DNA of 64,000 bases from Candidatus Chloroploca sp. Khr17 (GCF_004138165.1 NZ_RYFF01000028.1:1-64000); one strand, 5' to 3'; shown: positions 7,103 to 16,758, numbered from the stretch's first letter. Program-made: numbers and translations. Notes: generated by a model not told the origin, from the sequence alone.

Positions 7103-9412
7103 TTATGCTTTCCAGATGCGTACGGTGCCATCGCGTGACCCGCTGATAAGATGTTGCTGGGTTGCATTATAAAGCAGGTGCTCGATTGCGCCTGCATGGG
7201 CATGAACAAGATTCGTGCGTCGGGGCCGCCAGTTGCGCTGGGTGATGCGCCAGAAGTGGAGGCGCCCCTCGGCATCGCCTGCCACCAGGGTGTGATCTCC
7301 TCCGGCAAAGGTCAGACTGGTCACGGCGCTTTCGATCCCTTCGAGCATCCCGAGGGTGCGGTGTTCCTGCCGATGCCAGAGCTGGATCGTGCCTTCGCTG
7401 CTGCCGATGGCGAGCAGGCGTCCATCGAGACTGGTGCCCAGGCTGCGAATGTCGTCGCTCTGGCAGGGGAGATGTTGGCTGCCCCGTTCTTGTTCTGCTT
7501 CAAGATCGTTGAGGTGCCAGATCTGGATGGCGCTTTCGTCAGTGGCAACAAGAATGGCCTGACTTTGAGCATCGAAGCGGATCAGGCGTGGCCGCCCTTG
7601 GAGACCACGCAAGACGCGCCAGAACTGACCTCCCGCTGCCGTTTCGCCGGGTGTGATGCGCCAGAGTTGTACCGTGCCGGTACCGTCGGTGCAGGCAAGA
7701 AGGCGCCCGTTGGACGCAAGGCACGCAACGCGATTGCTGCCGTGCGTCTGCCACAAAATGCGCGAGGCTCCCGTCGTGGTGGTACAAGCACGAATCGTGC
7801 GATCACTCGCAGCGGTAATGAGATGATCCGGTTCGTAAAAGGCGGCACTGATGATCGGCCCGACATGATCCTGCTGACGAATGCGCGTGCCGCCTTCGGC
7901 GGTCAACTCGTGGATCGTCACAGCCCCTTCACTGCTCCCGAGGGCAAGCAGCGTGCCTTCGGCGTTCAACGTCAGGCTGGTGACGCGGCCACTCAAGGGG
8001 CGCAGGCTGGTGACATGCGTGCTGCTTGCCGTCTGCCAGACATGCAAGCGATTATCTTCGCCGAGGCTCGCGATCAGGCTTCCATCGGGGCTAAAAGTCG
8101 TGCTGGTCAGGGGGTTTTGATGCTGACCAACGATCCTGAGCAACGCCCCGGTGGCCGTCTGCCAGAGGCGCAAGGTTCCATCGGTCGCCCCGGTGGCGAG
8201 CATCTCGCCGGTTGGCGCGAAGGCGAGCGTCTCAACGGCCCCCTCGTGGCCTTCGAGGGTCACGCGGAGCTTCCAGGTTGCTGTTTCCCAGAGGCGGACG
8301 CGGCGGCCACGCGAACCTGCGGCAAGCAGGGTCTTATCGGGGCTAAAGGCCAGTGCTTCAACCGTGCCACCGTGCCCGGTCAGCGTTTGGATCAGCACGC
8401 GGTCAAAGGTGCGCCAGATGCGGACACTCTGATCGGCGCTGCCGGTTGCCAGCAACGTGCCATCGGCGTTGAACGCCAGGGCGGTCACGGTATCGCTATG
8501 CTCGGGCAAGGTTGCGAGCACCACCGGTTGGCCTGCGCTGAGCCGCCAGAGCCGCACCCGACGATCGCGACCCCCTGAAGCAATCAGCCGTTCATCAGGG
8601 GCAAAAGCCAGACTCTGGATCATCCCGGTATGACCACTGCAGATGCTGTGCAACTGCCCGTTTGCGAGTTCCCAGAGCATAATTCTGGTTCCGGCAGCGA
8701 GGGCCAGCAACTGGCCGTTTGGGCTGAGGCTTGCACAATGGGTCGGATGATCAATTGCCCAGCGTGGGGTTCCATCGCCGAGCGCGAGCAAAACTGGGCC
8801 ACCACCTGAAATGACGAGGGCGTGTGCTTGATCGATCAGGAAGACCGCACGTGGCACACCGCGCCCAAGCCGTCGGAGCAAGCCATGTTCCTCAAGTTCA
8901 TCGAGTGCAAAGCTACCTTCGGGGACAAGGGCCGGATGTGAGGGCACAGCCGGCGTTTCTGGTGCCGTGACAGGGGGTGGGGTGGTGGTGGCTGCAAGGT
9001 GGTTGTGGAGCATCTCACGGAAGCGCTCGTAGCTGCGTGCGCTGAAGAGATCGAGCGTAGGCGTCGCCCTGAGACTTGCCGGAAGCGTACAACTGGTTAA
9101 CTTAAGGGTTACAATGAAGCGGTCAGGGGCGGGGGTCAGGTTGAGCAACTCGGTCAGACTGGTCACAAGTGAGGGTGGTTGGTCATTGGGCATGCTGCGT
9201 CGCGAGAGGCACAAGACCACGGCTCTTGCCTGGGCCAGCGTCTCACGCCAGAGGCGTGGTGAAGCACCGAGATCAGGCAGTTGAGTCACCAGCGTGATGG
9301 CGAAACCATCGATCTGCAGGCGACTGATCACCCCCTGTACGACAGGGAGATCCTCGGGTACGGCGATGAAGAGCAGGTTTGCCTCAACGTCAGTTGCCTG
9401 AGAAGGTGTCAT
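7103..9412 (-). CDS. TIR-like domain plus two-propeller WD40 protein
   Basis: A 769-residue protein. Residues about 10-130 look like a diverged TIR/STIR-type domain (LFIAVPEDLPVVQGVISRLQ, ARAVVLCLSRRSM). The Glu expected for TIR NADase activity is not evident; the equivalent position seems to be Pro or non-acidic, by manual alignment only. A linker follows, then about 13-14 WD40 blades to the C-terminus, with clear GH...V..LAFSPD...LA.GS.D..VRLW signatures between about 240 and 480 and degenerate blades after. This would make two seven-bladed propellers, probably a protein-interaction scaffold. Similar TIR-WD40 combinations occur in Chloroflexota and cyanobacteria. The ATG at 9412 lies just after AGGGAGC. 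It is followed closely by the thioesterase gene. Confidence 0.8.
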   Translation of the reverse strand: MTPSQATDVEANLLFIAVPEDLPVVQGVISRLQIDGFAITLVTQLPDLGASPRLWRETLAQARAVVLCLSRRSMPNDQPPSLVTSLTELLNLTPAPDRFIVTLKLTSCTLPASLRATPTLDLFSARSYERFREMLHNHLAATTTPPPVTAPETPAVPSHPALVPEGSFALDELEEHGLLRRLGRGVPRAVFLIDQAHALVISGGGPVLLALGDGTPRWAIDHPTHCASLSPNGQLLALAAGTRIMLWELANGQLHSICSGHTGMIQSLAFAPDERLIASGGRDRRVRLWRLSAGQPVVLATLPEHSDTVTALAFNADGTLLATGSADQSVRIWRTFDRVLIQTLTGHGGTVEALAFSPDKTLLAAGSRGRRVRLWETATWKLRVTLEGHEGAVETLAFAPTGEMLATGATDGTLRLWQTATGALLRIVGQHQNPLTSTTFSPDGSLIASLGEDNRLHVWQTASSTHVTSLRPLSGRVTSLTLNAEGTLLALGSSEGAVTIHELTAEGGTRIRQQDHVGPIISAAFYEPDHLITAASDRTIRACTTTTGASRILWQTHGSNRVACLASNGRLLACTDGTGTVQLWRITPGETAAGGQFWRVLRGLQGRPRLIRFDAQSQAILVATDESAIQIWHLNDLEAEQERGSQHLPCQSDDIRSLGTSLDGRLLAIGSSEGTIQLWHRQEHRTLGMLEGIESAVTSLTFAGGDHTLVAGDAEGRLHFWRITQRNWRPRRTNLVHAHAGAIEHLLYNATQQHLISGSRDGTVRIWKA

Positions 9413-9642
9413 GCTCCCTATTCTACCACCTCAGCGCATCATCAGTGGTAGATAGAATCGAAAAGATCTGCGCGTGGCACCTACGTCCCTCCATCCTGCT
9501 CTGGTCTACACACCCGTGGACGTACCCGTAGGGGTGAAGCAGCCCATGCGCATTCCTCAACCGCCACGCCCTGCTCATCGCTGCTGCGGCTTTCATTGGC
9601 TTGCGGGCGTTTGCGCGCAATGCGGCAGGGCGAGCGATCGCC

Positions 9643-10494
9643 TCACCCAACCTCAAATGAGGTGATGCCATACGTCTGCGCTGCATTGATGTCAGGAACT
9701 TGATGGTTGTACATGCGTGCCGTCTCAAAGGCAACGGTCATGTGGGCGCGTGCCGCCAACGCAACGGCGTTGGCATTGATTTCTGGAACATCAAGAAAGA
9801 TCGGCTCCGCTGGATCAACCTTCGCTTTCAGTTCAAGAAATAATACCTCGGCAAGCGCTGAATTATTGGCAAACAATGGGCCGATCTTATACCCCGTGCG
9901 ACACGAGCGCAGCACGCCATACCCAGCAAGGCGATGGTCATCCAAGATGCCGTAGGCATACGAGTGCGGTTGATTGATCCACTCCTTCAGAAAACCGGAA
10001 CGATCAGCCGGAAAAAAGGCCTTGCTGTAGGCGCTGACCACGGCAAAAGGAAGCGACGACAACGGGACGATCGCTGCACTTCCTGACGCCGCCCCTCCCC
10101 CACGTCCTGCAAAGCGTAGGTTTCGGTAGGCAAGCGTGAAGCCTGACTTCTGGTAGTTTTCCTGCTGCGCGACCACGCCATCCAAGCCGATGTTTCGGCC
10201 TTCAAGGTAGTTCAACCCGGCCTTCCAGAGCTGAAGGCCATACCCCTTGCCACGGTGTTGAGGGTGGACAAGATAGAAACCGAGAAAGCCGAACGAGGCA
10301 CCGTATCTGACGACGGAGAGCGTAGCAACCGGCGTATCCCCAAGCAAGCCCACGAGAAAGCCCGTGGGATCGGCGGCATAATAGCAGTGGGCATCATACC
10401 AACCAGGATTCCATCCCTCTTGCGCGGCCCACTCAATCGCAAGATCAAGCTCATCACGCGTCATAGTCCTGATGCGATAGTGTGTATCACGCAT
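9643..10494 (-). CDS. GNAT acetyltransferase with C-terminal YitH/DUF1248-like domain
   Basis: A 283-residue protein from the ATG at 10494, with AAGGATC upstream; the frame is open to 10548 without a better start. The GNAT core is in the first 140 residues, with the acetyl-CoA loop in 'FYLVHPQHRGKGYGLQLWKA' (Q/R-x-x-G-x-G/A) and 'YQKSGFTLAYRN' as the last core strand. The remaining 140 residues match the second domain often found after GNAT in the YitH-type family (VVSAYSKAFFPADRSGFL, then GYGVLRSC). The acceptor substrate is unknown. The 9413-9642 gap before it carries no recognisable gene. Confidence 0.82.
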   Translation of the reverse strand: MRDTHYRIRTMTRDELDLAIEWAAQEGWNPGWYDAHCYYAADPTGFLVGLLGDTPVATLSVVRYGASFGFLGFYLVHPQHRGKGYGLQLWKAGLNYLEGRNIGLDGVVAQQENYQKSGFTLAYRNLRFAGRGGGAASGSAAIVPLSSLPFAVVSAYSKAFFPADRSGFLKEWINQPHSYAYGILDDHRLAGYGVLRSCRTGYKIGPLFANNSALAEVLFLELKAKVDPAEPIFLDVPEINANAVALAARAHMTVAFETARMYNHQVPDINAAQTYGITSFEVG

Positions 10495-10560
10495 AGAGAT
10501 GATCCTTCTTTTCGACAGTACAGCGTGCTGCTGCGCATATTGTAGCACGCACTGATTTTT

Positions 10561-12870
10561 CTAAAACGGTTCAAGCGGGGGGCGATTGAACGCCATCGCC
10601 AACATCCACACTTCGAGCGTGCGCCAGGCAAGATAGGCGAGGGCCGTGCCCGTCATCAATTGCCCTGCCCAGCCCCGCCGACGGTACTGGATGACCGCAA
10701 TGGTTGCGCCAACGGTCAGCGCCCAGCCGACAAAGGTGACCCAGCGGGTCGTAATCGTTGAGAGCGTGATGAGCGGCAGTACAGCCTGTGAGAGACCGAG
10801 GCCAAAGGTCAGCCAGATCAGGATGAGCAAACTGCCTCGCCGCCGGTAGGGGTTGAGCGTGAGGATGAGCGCTCCGGCAAGACCAAGCGGCACTAGGAAA
10901 AAGCCGTTGAGCGTGAGCATCCCGTCTTGCCACAATGAACCAAGCCAGGCCTGGCGTGCGAGTGGCTCGCGGTCAGTCACGTTGGCCATGCCGCCCTCGG
11001 TGAAGCTCGCGGCATGGCCGAGGATCAGATCGCTGTAGCGGCTGTAGAAAAAGATCAGCACAAAGCTGAGGGCAATGACCCACGCCCAGAGCAAGTGCCG
11101 TGCTGCGGCCCGTTCTTCCCCCGAACGGGCTTGCAGCCAGAGCAGAGGTACAGCGGCAACGACTACAGCACTGACATTGATAAACGATCCAATATGACCA
11201 AGAAAAACAAGGGTTAATAAGATAGGAAGCCACCCAAGCCCGGGGAGTCGGGTTTTGTTATGCGGGCCTTGCCCCCATTGCGCATAACCAGGCCAGGTCA
11301 GCACCAGCAGGGCCATCACGAGAATGCTGAGCATCTGGGCACCGATTTGGGCCTGAAATGACCACCAGATATTCTGCATCGGGATCGGGCTGATGCCATA
11401 AATCACCGCACCGATGAGGCCACCGTAGGTACTGCCAGTCAGGCGTGTCAGCAGCACAAAGAAGATCAGGATCGTTGCAACTTCGGCCAGGGCTGCCGTG
11501 CCCCAAAGCAAGGTGTAGAATGGGAGGCCAGTCAGGGAGAGGGGCGCAATCAGCAGGTACCACCCACCCGGATAGGGTGCAACGAGACCGCGATGGCGCA
11601 TCACCAGCGTCAAATTGCCCGTGAGGGCCTCGATAAAGCGATTGGTGTGGAACTGAATATCGCCGGGCATCGCGGCAGGATGCAACCGCCCGGCATATTT
11701 GGCGACAACCGTGAGCACCAGCACCAACAGCAACCAGCGCATGATCGTCGCACGCGGGGCCACCGCAAAGCGTCGCAGCAGCGGCGGTACCACGATCTGC
11801 GCCGCCGCTGCGCTGAGCAAGGCGATCCCCGCTGCCTGCGCCATCCAGGGATGCATTGCCCCCATACGCGGCGGGGCCAGCGCCGTCAAGCCGAGCAGCA
11901 CGATGGCGAGACTGCTCAATAATGTGGTGGCGGTACGTTGCGAGAAGCCCATCAACCCGAGCGCCGCCCAAATCAGCACGAGCGTCAACGCAGAGCCGGC
12001 CATCAGTGAACGACCCGGCCAGACGATGCCAGGCTGCACATTGTTGGTAAGCCTAAACGCATTGCCGAGGGCAAGACCAATTTCACCTCTTCTGTCCTGA
12101 GGGTTTTGCCATGCGTTGATCTTCAGACGTAGATGAAGGGTTCCATCTTCGAGGGCCGAAGAAGGAACATAGATCGCATAGGTGCTTACATTGAGGCGTA
12201 AGGGTATCTCAACAGGCGCAGATGTTCCAGCTATTAATTGCAAGACAGGCTGGCCCGTTTCTGGTTGCCATTGTTGCTGGTGTGAAATAACGGTAAAACG
12301 AATGGCGAGTGGTTGTTCACCTACACCGGGCACCGTCACCGTGGCGGACGGTCGCGTCCACCGCCACGTCTGTACCCCAGGCACGCCCTCGGCATCGAGA
12401 AACCCCGTGAGAAAGGGGCGGTCAGTGCCGATGCCCTGGTCAATGCCCACCTGAAACGCGTAGTGGAAGGGACGCTGGTAAATCGCGAGCAACCCGATCA
12501 TGGCGAGCATCACCAGCAACCAGAGCCGCCAGGCAACGATCCAGCGGCCAATCTCGGCAACCCTGGGAACGAGGGCGTCCCGCCCTCGGAGTGCGTCCGA
12601 GCGCGGGACGCCCTCACGCTGAGAGGCTGTCTGAAAAATCAACGGTTTGCTTCGGAGTGCCGACTTTAGCCAGCTAAAGCCGGCACTCCAAGGGTCTACC
12701 ACGTGGTGGCGAGCGATGCTGACACTCTTTTCAGACAGCTTCTCAGGCAAGATTGGTAGACCCCTAACTAGTCTGTCAACTAAATGTCCTGATGCGTTGC
12801 CCCCCGGGAACGCGGGCAGGACGCCCGCGCTCCCGGGGAAGCCAGAAACCTTATGCGCGGCAATCTGCAA
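10561..12870 (-). CDS. Polytopic membrane protein (GT-C/YfhO-like); true start uncertain
   Basis: The open frame gives 769 residues, but only the part from about 12560 downwards looks native. It starts with a membrane helix (WRLWLLVMLAMIGLLAIY) and a roughly 150-residue extracytoplasmic beta domain. About ten further transmembrane helices follow, with loops such as RLHPAAMPGDIQFHTNRFIE that resemble membrane glycosyltransferase-like (GT-C) or YfhO-like proteins. The first ~100 codons of the frame (12870-12565) translate a cluster of dispersed palindromes and a MITE-like element. There is no convincing ribosome site: the frame opens with TTG at 12870, and the first ATG in the native part, at 12510, would cut the first helix. 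The 5' end may therefore have been remodelled by repeat insertion. Confidence 0.6.
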   Translation of the reverse strand: MQIAAHKVSGFPGSAGVLPAFPGGNASGHLVDRLVRGLPILPEKLSEKSVSIARHHVVDPWSAGFSWLKSALRSKPLIFQTASQREGVPRSDALRGRDALVPRVAEIGRWIVAWRLWLLVMLAMIGLLAIYQRPFHYAFQVGIDQGIGTDRPFLTGFLDAEGVPGVQTWRWTRPSATVTVPGVGEQPLAIRFTVISHQQQWQPETGQPVLQLIAGTSAPVEIPLRLNVSTYAIYVPSSALEDGTLHLRLKINAWQNPQDRRGEIGLALGNAFRLTNNVQPGIVWPGRSLMAGSALTLVLIWAALGLMGFSQRTATTLLSSLAIVLLGLTALAPPRMGAMHPWMAQAAGIALLSAAAAQIVVPPLLRRFAVAPRATIMRWLLLVLVLTVVAKYAGRLHPAAMPGDIQFHTNRFIEALTGNLTLVMRHRGLVAPYPGGWYLLIAPLSLTGLPFYTLLWGTAALAEVATILIFFVLLTRLTGSTYGGLIGAVIYGISPIPMQNIWWSFQAQIGAQMLSILVMALLVLTWPGYAQWGQGPHNKTRLPGLGWLPILLTLVFLGHIGSFINVSAVVVAAVPLLWLQARSGEERAAARHLLWAWVIALSFVLIFFYSRYSDLILGHAASFTEGGMANVTDREPLARQAWLGSLWQDGMLTLNGFFLVPLGLAGALILTLNPYRRRGSLLILIWLTFGLGLSQAVLPLITLSTITTRWVTFVGWALTVGATIAVIQYRRRGWAGQLMTGTALAYLAWRTLEVWMLAMAFNRPPLEPF
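12571..12615. repeat. GC-rich palindromic repeat
   Basis: GAGGGCGTCCCGCCCTCGGA and TCCGAGCGCGGGACGCCCTC are imperfect inverted arms around a 5-nt loop. It lies at the 5' edge of the membrane-protein gene. Confidence 0.7.
12620..12746. mobile_element. MITE-like element with 18-bp terminal inverted repeats
   Basis: The left end TGAGAGGCTGTCTGAAAA (12620-12637) and right end TTTTCAGACAGCTTCTCA (12729-12746) are inverted with one mismatch. The 127-bp element carries no gene and encloses a family A REP palindrome (12654-12689). The ends resemble insertion-sequence termini. No clear target duplication was found. Confidence 0.6.
12654..12689. repeat. REP-like palindrome, family A copy 2
   Basis: GGAGTGCCGACTTTAGCC and its near reverse complement ending CCGGCACTCC. 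It lies inside the MITE-like element. Confidence 0.7.
12802..12838. repeat. GC-rich palindromic repeat
   Basis: CCCCGGGAACGCGGGC and GCCCGCGCTCCCGGGG form inverted arms around AGGAC. It is the third palindrome within 270 bp. Confidence 0.7.
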
Positions 12871-12896
12871 TCCAAAATCTGCAATCTGAAATGGGA

Positions 12897-14462
12897 TTAC
12901 AACTTCTCGCTGATTAGCTTGGCCTGAGTAAAGAGGGCGACATAGTCAGGGCCACCGGCTTTGCTGTCGGTACCCGACATATTGAAACCGCCGAAGGGTT
13001 GGACGCCCACGAGCGCACCGGTACACTTGCGGTTGATATAGAGATTGCCGACGTGAAATTCGTCGTAGGCGCGTTCGATCCGCTCGATATCACGCGAGAA
13101 GATCGCCCCCGTCAGACCATATTCGGTATTATTCGCGATCTCCATCGCGTGCTCAAAATCACGCGCCTTGATGATCGCCAGCACCGGCCCGAAGATCTCC
13201 TCTTGAGCGAGGCGGGCATCGGGGGCGATATCGGCAAAGACGGTGGGGTTGATGAAATAGCCCCCATCCTTGAGCAATTCGTGGTCAACGACTTCGCCAC
13301 CCGCGACCAGGCGACCCTCTTCTTGCCCGATGGCAATATAGCTACTGATTTTATCGAAAGCAGCCCGATCAATCACGGCCCCCATAAAGGTATCGGGCTG
13401 GGTCGGATTGCCGAGTTTGACGGCTTTGGTACGCTCGACAATGCGGGAGACCATCGTATCGTAGACATCGGCGACAATGATGGCCCGCGAGCAGGCGCTG
13501 CACTTCTGACCCTGAAAGCCAAAGGCCGAACCAACAATCGCATCAGCAGCAGCTTCGAGATCGGCGGTCTCATCAACAATGATACCATCCTTGCCCCCCA
13601 TCTCCAGCACCGTCCGTTTGATCCAGATCTGGCCGGGCTGACGCACACTGGCGCGTTCGTGGATGCGCAGGCCCACCTCTTTGGAACCAGTGAAATTGAC
13701 GAAGCGGGTCTGTGGATGATCAACGAGCAGATCGCCGATCTCGCTGCCTGACCCGGGCACATAGTTGATGACTCCTGGGGGCAGGCCGGCTTCTTCAAGG
13801 ATTTCGACCAGTTTGGCTGCGATGATCGGGGTAGCGCTGGCTGGCTTGAGCACCATCGTATTGCCGGCCACAATCGGGGCCACCACCAGACCGGTGGTGA
13901 TTGCCAGGGCGAAATTCCACGGGGGAATCGCCACCCCCACCCCAAGGGGAATATACTTCAGCGTATTGTTTTCGCCCGCCCACGGATAGAGCGGCTGCGC
14001 GGTGCCTTGCAGTTTGAGCGCCTGGCGAGCGTAGTATTCGATGAAATCAATCGCCTCAGCGACATCCGCATCGGCCTCGCCCCAGCTTTTGCTCACCTCA
14101 TAGACGAGCCATGCGCCCAGTTCCTCTTTGTGGCGACGCATCAAGGCACTCGCCCGCAGCAAGACCCTGGCGCGGGCCTCAACGGGCACCTTGCGCCACG
14201 TGGCAAACGCCGCCGTCGCGGCTTCAATTGCCTTGACGGCATGTTCAGCGCTTGCCTTGCTTGCATAGCCCACAACTGTTTTTGGCTCAGAAGGATTGAG
14301 CGAAGCAATCTTATCTTCGGTCAGAATGCGTTCGCCACCAATAATTAAGGGGTAGGTTGTCCCAAACTGCCCGGCCACGGTGCGCAACGCACGCTGCATC
14401 ATCGCTCGTCGCTCTGAGCTTGAAAAATCGCCAAAGGGTTCATTCTGGTATTCTGGTAACAT
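12897..14462 (-). CDS. rocA: L-glutamate gamma-semialdehyde (P5C) dehydrogenase
   Basis: A 521-residue NAD-dependent aldehyde dehydrogenase that oxidises 1-pyrroline-5-carboxylate/glutamate semialdehyde to glutamate in proline and arginine catabolism. The ATG at 14462 has GAGGAG 7 nt upstream; an open extension to 14747 covers only palindromic repeats. The N-terminus (YQNEPFGDF, then [10 protein letters not shown]) matches RocA-type enzymes of about 515 residues. The general base is E287 in [10 protein letters not shown] and the nucleophile is C321 in [10 protein letters not shown]. The cofactor fold shows [10 protein letters not shown], and the C-terminal [20 protein letters not shown] is typical of this subfamily. 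It is a monofunctional type, without the proline dehydrogenase domain of PutA. No proline dehydrogenase gene is in the window. Confidence 0.93.
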   Translation of the reverse strand: MLPEYQNEPFGDFSSSERRAMMQRALRTVAGQFGTTYPLIIGGERILTEDKIASLNPSEPKTVVGYASKASAEHAVKAIEAATAAFATWRKVPVEARARVLLRASALMRRHKEELGAWLVYEVSKSWGEADADVAEAIDFIEYYARQALKLQGTAQPLYPWAGENNTLKYIPLGVGVAIPPWNFALAITTGLVVAPIVAGNTMVLKPASATPIIAAKLVEILEEAGLPPGVINYVPGSGSEIGDLLVDHPQTRFVNFTGSKEVGLRIHERASVRQPGQIWIKRTVLEMGGKDGIIVDETADLEAAADAIVGSAFGFQGQKCSACSRAIIVADVYDTMVSRIVERTKAVKLGNPTQPDTFMGAVIDRAAFDKISSYIAIGQEEGRLVAGGEVVDHELLKDGGYFINPTVFADIAPDARLAQEEIFGPVLAIIKARDFEHAMEIANNTEYGLTGAIFSRDIERIERAYDEFHVGNLYINRKCTGALVGVQPFGGFNMSGTDSKAGGPDYVALFTQAKLISEKL

Positions 14463-14816
14463 CTCCTGGCTCCTCATAGTAAGGCTTGTTGCCGCATATT
14501 GTACCAGATTGAGCCAGGCCGTTGTTCTGCTAAGCTCACGCGAAGACGCGAAGACGCGAAGGGTTAAGCTCAACCAGCGTCGCAAACGGCGGCACCCGGC
14601 AACCACGGGGCGGGCACCCGCAAGGGGTGCCCCTACAAGGCCGGGGGCAGGGCCCGGTGTACGGGCACCCCTTGCGGGTGCCCTGGTGGGGTCGAGCGGA
14701 TTCATTTCGTCAACCAATGCGCTCCCAGGTTCTGGCTTCTGGCTCAAAGTGCCAGCACAGCAGCAAGCAAGAATGGTATCATACTAAGAGAGACACGTAA
14801 TCAACCGTTACCTATC
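14463..14816. repeat. Intergenic repeat region with a 21-bp inverted pair
   Basis: No gene is seen in this 354-bp gap. It holds a 'CGCGAAGACGCGAAGACG' run near 14540. It also holds the pair GGGCACCCGCAAGGGGTGCC (14612) and GGGCACCCCTTGCGGGTGCC (14663), each 21 bp and exact reverse complements, each itself partly palindromic. Confidence 0.65.
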
Positions 14817-16247
14817 ATGATGAGCGCTATGAATCATTTGTTGCGTAGCGTTATGCTACTCTTGATCATACTTGGGTTGCTGACCGGATGTACGCCGATG
14901 CCCTGGGCGGGGCTTAGCCCGACGCCGGTGCCACCTTCGCCGGTGCCGCCTTCGCCGACGGCGACGCTGCAACCTTCGCCCGAGCCGACGGCAACGCTGC
15001 GGCCAACTGAAACCCCGTTGCCTTCGCCGACCTTTGAACCCTTGCCGCCGACGCCGACGCTTGCGCCGGTGGGGGCTGCGTCGCGTCTGCAGATCTTTGA
15101 GCGAACCTGGGAACTGGTGCGCGATAACTATGTCTATGAAGATTATCGTGGGGTCGATTGGGATGAGGTGCGCCGCTCGTTTACGCCGCGGGTCGCTGCG
15201 GCTGAAGAGCCTGAAGTCTTCTATGCGCTGATGCGCGAGTTGATCGATCTGCTCGATGACGACCATTCACGCTTTGAGTCACCCCAAGAGGTCGCGGCTC
15301 AGCAGGCCGAGTTTCGCGGTGAGCTGCGTTATGGTGGCATTGGTGCGCAGATCCGTACGCTTGATGAGGGCGGGTTGATCACCGGTACCGCCCCCGACGG
15401 CCCTGCTGAACGGGCTGGCATTCAGTTGAACGATCTCATCGTGGCGGTCAATGGCATCCCCTTTACCAATACCGAGGCGTTTGGTCCCGATGGGCCAATT
15501 GGCACGGTGCGCGGTGAACCAGGAACGCCGGTGACGCTGACGATCCGCACGAGCAACCAGGCTCCACGCGAGGTCATCGTGTTCCGCGAAACCGTCGCGA
15601 TGGACGCTTTCAATCAGGTGCAGAGCCGCTTCCTTCCCGATCTGCCGGTTGGGGTGGTGACGATTCCTAGTTTTTATGTTGATGAACTTGATACCAAGGT
15701 GCGTGTGGCAATTGAGGAGTTGCTGGCCGAGCAACCGCTGGCTGGCTTGATCATTGATGTGCGTGAAAATGCCGGTGGGTACGTGCATCTGATGCGCAAT
15801 ACCGTGGCGCTTTTTCATGATGGGGGCAGCATTGGGAGCACCGCTGGCCGCACCACGAGTGAAGAGCAGCGCATTCCAGAGGGCAAGACGATCCCGGGGC
15901 TTGAAGATGTGCCTGTTGCCATCTTGATCGGCCCCGGCTCGGCGAGCGCCACCGAGATGTTTGCCGCCGGGATGCAGGTGCTTGGCCGGGCGCGCGTCGT
16001 CGGCGAACCGAGTGCTGGCAATACGGAAAATCTGTACGGTTACAACTTTGACGATGGTTCGCGCTTGCTGTTGGCCCAGGTCGCCTATCGTTTACCGGAT
16101 GGGACGCTGATCGAAGAACGGGGCGTGATCCCTGATCGCCTCGTTGACGTGGAATGGTGGCGTTATCCACCGGATGACGATCCCCAACTCCGCGCTGCGG
16201 TGGAAGAGTTAGGGTTTGCGCAGCGCCCTGCGAGTACTTTGCCATAA
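14817..16247 (+). CDS. S41-family (CtpA/Tsp-like) lipoprotein with altered catalytic dyad
   Basis: A 476-residue exported protein. A lipoprotein signal ends in LLTGC (Cys about residue 25), followed by a Pro/Thr linker to about 80. An N-terminal helical segment, a PDZ domain (about 170-255, YGGIGAQIRTLDEGGLITG and GIQLNDLIVAVNG) and an S41 protease core follow. The nucleophile position is S377 in GSASATE. Twenty-five residues on, where C-terminal processing peptidases have the general-base Lys, there is N402 (GEPSAGNTE), and the usual Gln four residues later is Leu. It is therefore either catalytically altered or uses a tricorn-like mechanism. The ATG at 14817 has no strong ribosome site; 14829 is an alternative. 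Confidence 0.83.
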   Translation: MMSAMNHLLRSVMLLLIILGLLTGCTPMPWAGLSPTPVPPSPVPPSPTATLQPSPEPTATLRPTETPLPSPTFEPLPPTPTLAPVGAASRLQIFERTWELVRDNYVYEDYRGVDWDEVRRSFTPRVAAAEEPEVFYALMRELIDLLDDDHSRFESPQEVAAQQAEFRGELRYGGIGAQIRTLDEGGLITGTAPDGPAERAGIQLNDLIVAVNGIPFTNTEAFGPDGPIGTVRGEPGTPVTLTIRTSNQAPREVIVFRETVAMDAFNQVQSRFLPDLPVGVVTIPSFYVDELDTKVRVAIEELLAEQPLAGLIIDVRENAGGYVHLMRNTVALFHDGGSIGSTAGRTTSEEQRIPEGKTIPGLEDVPVAILIGPGSASATEMFAAGMQVLGRARVVGEPSAGNTENLYGYNFDDGSRLLLAQVAYRLPDGTLIEERGVIPDRLVDVEWWRYPPDDDPQLRAAVEELGFAQRPASTLP

Positions 16248-16278
16248 CGATTGGCCCTGAAAAGTCAAGAGGCTCACT

Positions 16279-16758
16279 GTGAGTACGTCGTTGTATGGTC
16301 GTGTGGTGCAAATTAATGTGAACCCACGGGGTGGGGTGCCGAAATATGCCGTGCCAAGTGCCGAAATTATGCTCAATGGCGTGCTTGGCGATAAACAGCG
16401 CGACCATCGCTATCACGGCGGGGTTGAACGCGCGGTCAGTCTCTATGCCCTCGAACGCATCGAAGCATTGCGTGCCGAGGGCCACCCGATTGGCCCTGGT
16501 ACCACGGGCGAAAATTTGACCCTCGCCGGGATCGATTGGGCGCGCTTGAAGATCGGTGATCATCTGCTCATCGGTGAATGGGTCGAGCTCGAGTTGACTG
16601 GCTTTGCGGTACCTTGTAGCACCATCAGTGACTCGTTTCGCAACGGTGAGTTCAAACGCATGGCCGAGAAATTGCATCCCGGCTGGAGCCGCTTCTATGC
16701 CCGCGTGCGCGCTGAGGGCATTGTTCGTACTGATGATCGTGTCATTGTCAATAGTTAG
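16279..16758 (+). CDS. MOSC-domain protein
   Basis: A 159-residue protein starting at GTG 16279 behind AAGAGG. It is a stand-alone MOSC domain as in YiiM-type proteins: VPKYAVPSAEIMLNGVLGD, then the conserved 'H..GG...AVSLYA' segment, 'GTTGENLTLAGI' and 'LELTGFAVPCSTI', where the near-terminal Cys is the residue thought to contact sulfur or the molybdenum cofactor. MOSC domains bind pterin-Mo/sulfur groups; an exact reaction cannot be assigned. It lies 31 nt after the S41 gene and is probably co-transcribed. Confidence 0.85.
   Translation: MSTSLYGRVVQINVNPRGGVPKYAVPSAEIMLNGVLGDKQRDHRYHGGVERAVSLYALERIEALRAEGHPIGPGTTGENLTLAGIDWARLKIGDHLLIGEWVELELTGFAVPCSTISDSFRNGEFKRMAEKLHPGWSRFYARVRAEGIVRTDDRVIVNS

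Noticed and set aside
9413-9642. Possible small gene or pseudogene between WD40 and GNAT genes
   Set aside because: Short frames on both strands have no ribosome site and no recognisable motif.
14463-14747. N-terminal extension of the P5C dehydrogenase frame
   Set aside because: It translates GC-rich palindromic repeats. A strong ribosome site and family-typical start lie at 14462.
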